In this document: positions 5,863 through 6,274 of the stretch, piece after piece
How positions within the stretch are numbered: position 1 is the first letter of the stretch
Layout of the letters: every line of letters starts with the position of its first letter
Source: Desulfarculaceae bacterium
GTDB taxonomy: Bacteria; Desulfobacterota; Desulfobacteria; Desulfobacterales; Desulfobacteraceae
NCBI GenBank assembly: GCA_021737205.1
Contig: JAIPEK010000142.1
Location: 1-6,274, forward strand
DNA: 6,274 nt
Direction of reading: 5' to 3'
Made by a program: the position numbers and the translations under genes
Notes under the pieces: model-generated
Told to the model about the DNA's origin: nothing
Databases searched by the model: none
The model's input: only the letters and a program-made list of their open reading frames with translations

Positions 5863-6274
5863 ATGAAAGGCATCGTTGTGGCGGCCGCTTCGAGCGGCAG
5901 CGGAAAGACAACCGTAACACTGGGGCTTCTGGCGGCGTTGAAGCGCCGCGGACTTGCCATCGCCTCTTTTAAAGTGGGGCCGGACTTTATCGATCCGGGG
6001 CACCATACACAAATTACAGGAACCGTCAGCCGGAATTTGGACGGATGGATGCTGTCTAAAGACTACAACCGGGCATGCCTTGAAACGTCTGCCAGAAGAG
6101 CTGATATCGTGGTCATCGAAGGGGTGATGGGCCTGTACGACGGGTACGACGGCAGGACCGAAGCCGGTTCCACCGCCCAGATGGCCAAGTGGTCGGACTT
6201 TCCCGTCCTGCTTGTGGTTAACGCCAAAAGCATGGCGCGGAGCGCGGCTGCAGTGGTAAAAGGGTTTGAACTCT
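5863..6274 (+). CDS. cbiA: Cobyrinate a,c-diamide synthase CbiA, N-terminal part (runs off the window)
   Basis: Uses ATP and glutamine to amidate the a and c side chains of cobyrinate in the cytoplasm. About 137 codons are visible, covering most of the N-terminal ATP-binding domain. The C-terminal glutamine amidotransferase domain lies beyond the edge. Diagnostic motifs are the P-loop ASSGSGKTT (9-17), FKVGPDFIDPGHH (36-48), the SRNLDGWML segment (56-64), EGVMGLYDG (86-94) and VLLVVNAKSMARSAAAVVKGFE near the end. These fit CbiA/CobB rather than the related CobQ or BioD. With cbiK at the head of the cluster, the anaerobic-pathway name cbiA is preferred. It starts one base after the binding-protein stop, with GGGGAGAGGA at 5846-5855 as the ribosome site, so it is likely translated from the same message. 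An Ni-sirohydrochlorin role (CfbB of methanogens) is unlikely in this context. Confidence 0.93.
   Translation, partial: MKGIVVAAASSGSGKTTVTLGLLAALKRRGLAIASFKVGPDFIDPGHHTQITGTVSRNLDGWMLSKDYNRACLETSARRADIVVIEGVMGLYDGYDGRTEAGSTAQMAKWSDFPVLLVVNAKSMARSAAAVVKGFEL

Overview
The window reads as part of a chromosome of an anaerobic, cobamide-making bacterium. A sulfate reducer or relative in Desulfobacterota is the best guess. This rests on a secreted CbiK-type cobaltochelatase with a haem-ligand histidine, as in the Desulfovibrio periplasmic enzyme, on the anaerobic (cbi) pathway genes, and on a CATGAAGG-type intergenic repeat. The taxonomic call is inference only.

Region 1 (3-1373) is the 3' part of a membrane sensor gene of the c-di-GMP network. 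It encodes a transmembrane helix, then HAMP, GAF and an HD-GYP phosphodiesterase domain with all key motifs. The frame is open to the left edge, so the start lies outside the window. Region 2 (1374-1635) is a spacer with one doubtful small ORF and no convincing terminator.

Region 3 (1636-1958) is a compact regulatory leader. A near-consensus sigma-70 promoter is followed within a few bases by a cobalamin riboswitch aptamer with a clear B12 box, then a hairpin, a 13-bp intrinsic terminator and a strong Shine-Dalgarno sequence. The 5' strand of the aptamer's closing helix (TCAAGGT) is repeated in the terminator's left arm and loop. This suggests how the RNA could switch between read-through and termination.

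Region 4 (1959-6274, running off the right edge) is a co-directional cluster: an exported cobaltochelatase (cbiK), a FecCD/BtuC-type permease, its ATPase, a lipoprotein-type substrate-binding protein, and the start of cbiA (cobyrinate a,c-diamide synthase). The last four genes are packed with 1-nt gaps or a 4-nt overlap. Only the cbiK-permease junction has a longer gap, and it holds a large inverted repeat.

The expected logic is that high cobalamin stops transcription in the leader, switching off cobalt insertion, a tetrapyrrole/corrinoid or metal-complex importer, and corrin-ring amidation together. The main puzzle is topological: the chelatase appears to be periplasmic, while its substrate is made, and CbiA acts, in the cytoplasm. 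The importer encoded between them could bridge the two compartments. The ATPase also has Gln where the H-loop (switch) His is normally found.
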